Shown here piece by piece: positions 15,898-18,375 of a stretch of DNA of 18,375 nucleotides. The notes beneath the pieces were generated by a model. The model had not been told where the DNA came from, did no database searches, and worked only from the letters and a program-made list of their open reading frames with translations. The translations under genes and the position numbers were made by a program. Within the stretch, counting starts at the first letter, position 1, and every line of letters begins with the position of its first letter. This DNA comes from Flavobacteriales bacterium UBA1820 (lineage in GTDB: Bacteria > Bacteroidota > Bacteroidia > Flavobacteriales > UBA1820), in contig DCEW01000063.1 in assembly GCA_002314265.1 (NCBI GenBank), positions 1 to 18,375 of the forward strand, read 5' to 3'.

Positions 15898-17325
15898 ATG
15901 GATTTCAATAGCATACTTACGCTTCTCAGACCCGAGATTTCGCTGTTGGCGGTAACCCTCATTCTGTTGGTGTACGACCTGGTGGCCGGACCCGTCGGGC
16001 GGAAATATTTCCAGACGGTCGCTTTCGTGCTGGTAGCCCTGCACGTAGTGGGCAGCTTTTTCCCCGTGCCGGAAGGCGAACTTTTCGGCGGGATGTTCCA
16101 GACGACCCGCATGGGAACGCTGGTGAAAGCCATCTTGAGCCTGGGAACGCTGCTGGTGTTCCTGCAGGTGAGCGAGTCGCTCAAAAAGCAGGAGAGCGAG
16201 TACAAGATGGGCGAGTATTACGTGCTGACGCTCTTTACGCTTTTCGGCATGTACATCATGATTTCTTCGGGCAACTTCCTGATGCTCTACCTGGGTCTGG
16301 AGACGGCATCCGTGCCGCTGGCCTGCTTGGTGGCATTTGACAAATACAAACATCATTCGGCCGAGGCCGGTGCCAAGTTTATCCTCACGGCGGCTCTTTC
16401 CTCCGGGGTGTTGCTCTACGGTATCTCGATGATCTACGGCACGTGCGGGACGCTTTACTTCGCCGATGTGCCTTACCTGCTCGACATGTCCGCCATGCAG
16501 ATCGCCGGGATGGTGTTCTTCATGGCCGGGTTGGGATTCAAGATCTCCCTGGTGCCTTTCCACTTGTGGACGGCCGACGTTTACCAGGGGGCTCCGACCT
16601 CGACAACGGCTTATCTTTCGGTCGTATCGAAGGGCTCGGCAGCCTTTGTGCTGATGCTGGTGCTGTTCAAGGTATTCGCTCCTTTGGCTTACATCTGGAA
16701 AGACCTGATGTACGGGCTGATCATCGTAACCATTACCGTGGCCAACTTGTTTGCCATCCGTCAGAATAACATCAAGCGTTTCTTTGCCTTCTCGTCCATC
16801 TCGCAGGCCGGTTACATCATGTTGGGTATCATGGGCGGCAATGCGGAAGGTATGGCTTCGCTGGTGTACTATGTGCTGATCTACGTCCTGTCCAACATGG
16901 CAGCCTTCGGCGTGATCTCGGCTATCGATACCCGCACGGGCAAGGTCGATATTTCGGACTACGACGGACTGTATTCTACCAATCCGCGTCTGGCGGTGGT
17001 GATGATGCTGGCGTTGTTCTCCTTGGGTGGTATTCCGCCTTTTGCCGGGTTCTTCTCGAAGTTCTTTATCTTCGCTTCGGCTGCTTCGCAAGGGTATTAC
17101 GTGCTGGTGCTCATCGCTTTGGTCAATACGGTGATCTCCCTGTACTACTATCTGCTGGTGGTCAAGGCGATGTTTATCAAGAAAAGCGACAATCCGATTC
17201 CCTATTTCCGCACCGACAGCCCGATGGCTTTGAGCCTGGTGGTTTGCATGGCCGGTGTGCTGCTGGCGGGGATCGTTAGCTGCATCTATACGGGGATCAG
17301 TTCCCTGGGCTTCGGCATCCTGTAA
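15898..17325 (+). CDS. nuoN: Complex I antiporter-like subunit N
   Basis: The 475-residue antiporter-like subunit lies next to NuoK in the membrane arm. All charged residues of the putative proton channel are visible: Glu135 in YLGLETASVP (TM5), Lys215 in GLGFKISLVPFHLW (TM7), Lys245 in SVVSKGSAAF (TM8) and Lys388 in AGFFSKFF (TM12). These match Glu133, Lys217, Lys247 and Lys395 of E. coli NuoN in order and spacing. It is the last gene of the operon and is followed within 11 bases by a strong hairpin terminator. The start at 15898 gives the normal N-terminus; CCGGAAAAT upstream is a weak ribosome site. Confidence 0.96.
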   Translation: MDFNSILTLLRPEISLLAVTLILLVYDLVAGPVGRKYFQTVAFVLVALHVVGSFFPVPEGELFGGMFQTTRMGTLVKAILSLGTLLVFLQVSESLKKQESEYKMGEYYVLTLFTLFGMYIMISSGNFLMLYLGLETASVPLACLVAFDKYKHHSAEAGAKFILTAALSSGVLLYGISMIYGTCGTLYFADVPYLLDMSAMQIAGMVFFMAGLGFKISLVPFHLWTADVYQGAPTSTTAYLSVVSKGSAAFVLMLVLFKVFAPLAYIWKDLMYGLIIVTITVANLFAIRQNNIKRFFAFSSISQAGYIMLGIMGGNAEGMASLVYYVLIYVLSNMAAFGVISAIDTRTGKVDISDYDGLYSTNPRLAVVMMLALFSLGGIPPFAGFFSKFFIFASAASQGYYVLVLIALVNTVISLYYYLLVVKAMFIKKSDNPIPYFRTDSPMALSLVVCMAGVLLAGIVSCIYTGISSLGFGIL

Positions 17326-17335
17326 TTCGGGGTGT

Positions 17336-17389
17336 GCGCGCAAGCAAAAGGGGTCGGCCCTGATGGGCCGACCCCTTTTGCTTGCGCGC
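17336..17389 (+). terminator. Long perfect hairpin, terminator of the nuo operon
   Basis: A 25-bp stem without mismatch (17336-17360 with 17365-17389) closes over the four-base loop TGAT. The inner part is a classic bidirectional terminator, with AAAAGGGG on one side and CCCCTTTT on the other. The outer part (GCGCGCAAGC / GCTTGCGCGC) lengthens the stem past the T tract. It lies 11 bases after the nuoN stop. The next gene is on the same strand, so it mainly ends the nuo transcript. Confidence 0.85.
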
Positions 17390-17417
17390 CCGAGAAGTTG
17401 TTTTTAGCCCGCAGGAT

Positions 17418-17464
17418 TCGTGCAAATGCACGAGCGATAAAAGTTTATCGTCGTTGCTTTTTTT
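17418..17464. repeat. Two adjacent small inverted repeats followed by a T7 run
   Basis: TCGTGC-AAAT-GCACGA (17418-17433) is followed at once by CGATAAA-AG-TTTATCG (17435-17450), and seven T residues lie at 17458-17464. They sit between the nuo terminator and the promoter of the next gene. They may be a second weak terminator, an operator pair or chance; sequence alone does not decide. Confidence 0.4.
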
Positions 17465-17498
17465 GTGCGCCAGCGGTCAAATAAAAGGGCAAAAAACG

Positions 17499-17506
17499 TA
17501 TTTTTG
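17499..17506 (+). promoter_or_regulatory. Predicted promoter -7 element for the TerB/J-domain gene
   Basis: TATTTTTG matches TAnnTTTG and lies 38 bases before the start at 17545. No TTTG -33 box at normal spacing is visible, so the site is weaker than the others in the window. Confidence 0.45.
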
Positions 17507-17544
17507 TCCTCGCAAACCAAACCATTCTGCAAAGAAACAGAACT

Positions 17545-18276
17545 ATGTTGTCTTTTTGGCTCTTCCTTCTCGTTATAGCTTTGTATTTCGTGTTTCGGGG
17601 CTCTTCGGCCAGCACTTCGGGTTTTTCATCCCGAATGGGTGCCGGATTTACCTATGACCAGATCGACGTGCGTATCCTCGCCCTGGCAGCGGCCGTGATC
17701 CGCTCGGACGGCAAGATCAGCGACGAGGAAGTACGCTTTGTGCGGAAACAGTTCATCGGTCAGTTCGGGCAGGCTCGCGCCGAGAAAGCCTTTGCCAACT
17801 ACAAGACCTTCACCAACAAAAACTCGCTGGAACACATTTGTCGGGAACTGATGTTTACCACCAGCTACCAATCCCGCCAGAGCATCCTGGTATTTCTCTT
17901 TCAGGTGGCAGCCTCCGACGGGCGGATCAGCGACGAGGAGGTGCAGCTGATGGCTCGGATAGCCGGTTGGCTGGGGATCGCACAGCAGCATTTTCACTAT
18001 ATTTTCTCGGCTTTTGCCCAAGGCGCGTATCAGCGTTCCGGTTCGCAGGAGCGAGGTCCGAAAGGGGCTTCGGCCGGTCGTTCCCCGTACGAGGTGTTGG
18101 GGGTCAGTCCAACTGCGAGCGAGGCCGAGATCAAACAATCGTACCGTATTTTGGTCAAAAAATATCACCCCGACCGTCTGGTGAAATACCCGCCCGAGGA
18201 GCAGCAGATCGCCAAGGAGAAGTTCATCGAGATCCAGGATGCCTACGAGCGGATAAAGAAAGAGCGGGGCTTTTAG
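17545..18276 (+). CDS. Membrane-anchored TerB- and J-domain protein (DjlA-like)
   Basis: The 243-residue product has one N-terminal membrane helix (residues 2-18), a short Ser/Gly-rich linker, a TerB-like helical domain (about 37-160) and a C-terminal J domain (about 180-241) with the HPD motif at 208-210. The TerB part contains two near-identical acidic loops, SDGKISDEE (54-62) and SDGRISDEE (124-132), typical of the metal-binding-like sites of this fold. The order helix, TerB, J domain is that of DjlA, an inner-membrane co-chaperone that stimulates DnaK. The J domain should face the cytoplasm, where DnaK acts. Function in this organism is inferred. It is a single gene with its own promoter, between the nuo terminator and a tRNA gene. 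Confidence 0.88.
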   Translation: MLSFWLFLLVIALYFVFRGSSASTSGFSSRMGAGFTYDQIDVRILALAAAVIRSDGKISDEEVRFVRKQFIGQFGQARAEKAFANYKTFTNKNSLEHICRELMFTTSYQSRQSILVFLFQVAASDGRISDEEVQLMARIAGWLGIAQQHFHYIFSAFAQGAYQRSGSQERGPKGASAGRSPYEVLGVSPTASEAEIKQSYRILVKKYHPDRLVKYPPEEQQIAKEKFIEIQDAYERIKKERGF

Positions 18277-18307
18277 TTTTCGAAAAGAAAAAGAGGGGGC
18301 GTATTTT

Positions 18308-18339
18308 TTTGCGTGCGCGCGAAATAATTTTTACCTTTG
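18308..18339 (+). promoter_or_regulatory. Predicted promoter of the tRNA-Ser gene
   Basis: TTTG (18308-18311) and TACCTTTG (18332-18339) are separated by 20 bases, the standard Bacteroidota promoter layout. The -7 box ends 11 bases before the first base of the tRNA. Confidence 0.7.
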
Positions 18340-18350
18340 CTCCCCGAGTA

Positions 18351-18375
18351 GGAGAGATGGCAGAGTGGTCGATTG
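18351..18375 (+). tRNA. tRNA-Ser, 5' part only (cut by the window edge)
   Basis: The last 25 bases, beginning GGAGAGATGGCAGAGTGG, match the acceptor stem and D-arm start of bacterial tRNA-Ser, with the GGAGAG 5' end and the AGAGTGGTcGAttG D-loop of long-variable-arm tRNAs. The anticodon is outside the window, so the isoacceptor is unknown. tRNA-Leu is less likely because it usually begins GCC or GCG. Confidence 0.82.

Noticed and set aside
12409..17343. Long minus-strand frames opposite nuoL, nuoM and nuoN
   Set aside because: They are phased with the sense codons and have His/Arg/Gln-rich, low-complexity translations. The sense proteins carry all family motifs, so the antisense frames are artefacts.
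18277..18286. TTTTCGAAAA palindrome after the TerB/J-domain gene as a terminator
   Set aside because: The perfect palindrome has no loop or GC-rich stem and no following T tract, so it is not a convincing terminator.
18351..18375. tRNA-Ser as integration site of a mobile element
   Set aside because: tRNA-Ser genes are common attachment sites, but no integrase, repeat or foreign-looking DNA is visible before the window ends.

Overview
The window looks like a chromosomal piece of a Bacteroidales bacterium, possibly an Alistipes-like (Rikenellaceae) species. The evidence is: Bacteroidota-type promoters (-7 element TAnnTTTG, four of them exactly TACCTTTGC), weak or A-rich ribosome binding sites, an Oar-like TonB-dependent outer-membrane protein with an N-terminal carboxypeptidase-regulatory-like domain, a fused nuoCD gene, and a complex I operon without nuoE, nuoF and nuoG. 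GC content is fairly high for the phylum. The genus is an inference from style, not a proven assignment.

Layout. On the minus strand, 47-520 (small lipoprotein) and 538-1734 (kbl, glycine C-acetyltransferase) form a two-gene unit read from a promoter near 1800. A 369-base divergent intergenic region (1735-2103) follows, with a second promoter and a long leader for the plus-strand Oar-like receptor (2104-5394), which ends at a strong hairpin terminator. gltX (5533-7056) has its own promoter and terminator.

From 7314 to 17325 lies the operon nuoA-B-CD-H-I-J-K-L-M-N, encoding the quinone-reducing connecting module and the whole membrane arm of respiratory complex I (11 subunits as 10 proteins). 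The NADH-oxidising module is absent, as in other ferredoxin- or flavodoxin-fed 11-subunit complexes, so the electron donor is probably not NADH at a NuoEFG module. The operon ends at a 25-bp perfect hairpin. A membrane-anchored TerB/J-domain protein (17545-18276) and the first 25 bases of a tRNA-Ser gene (18351 to the edge) close the window.

The content is mostly ordinary core genome. The most interesting observations are: the loss, in NuoM only, of the TM7 lysine central to proton pumping (Leu226 at 15051-15053), while NuoL and NuoN keep theirs; a short upstream ORF whose stop overlaps the nuoA start; a terminator-like palindrome whose core recurs at the left edge of the window; and an unrecognised lipoprotein with two SxGYxW motifs. 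I found no CRISPR array, insertion sequence, phage gene or defence system.
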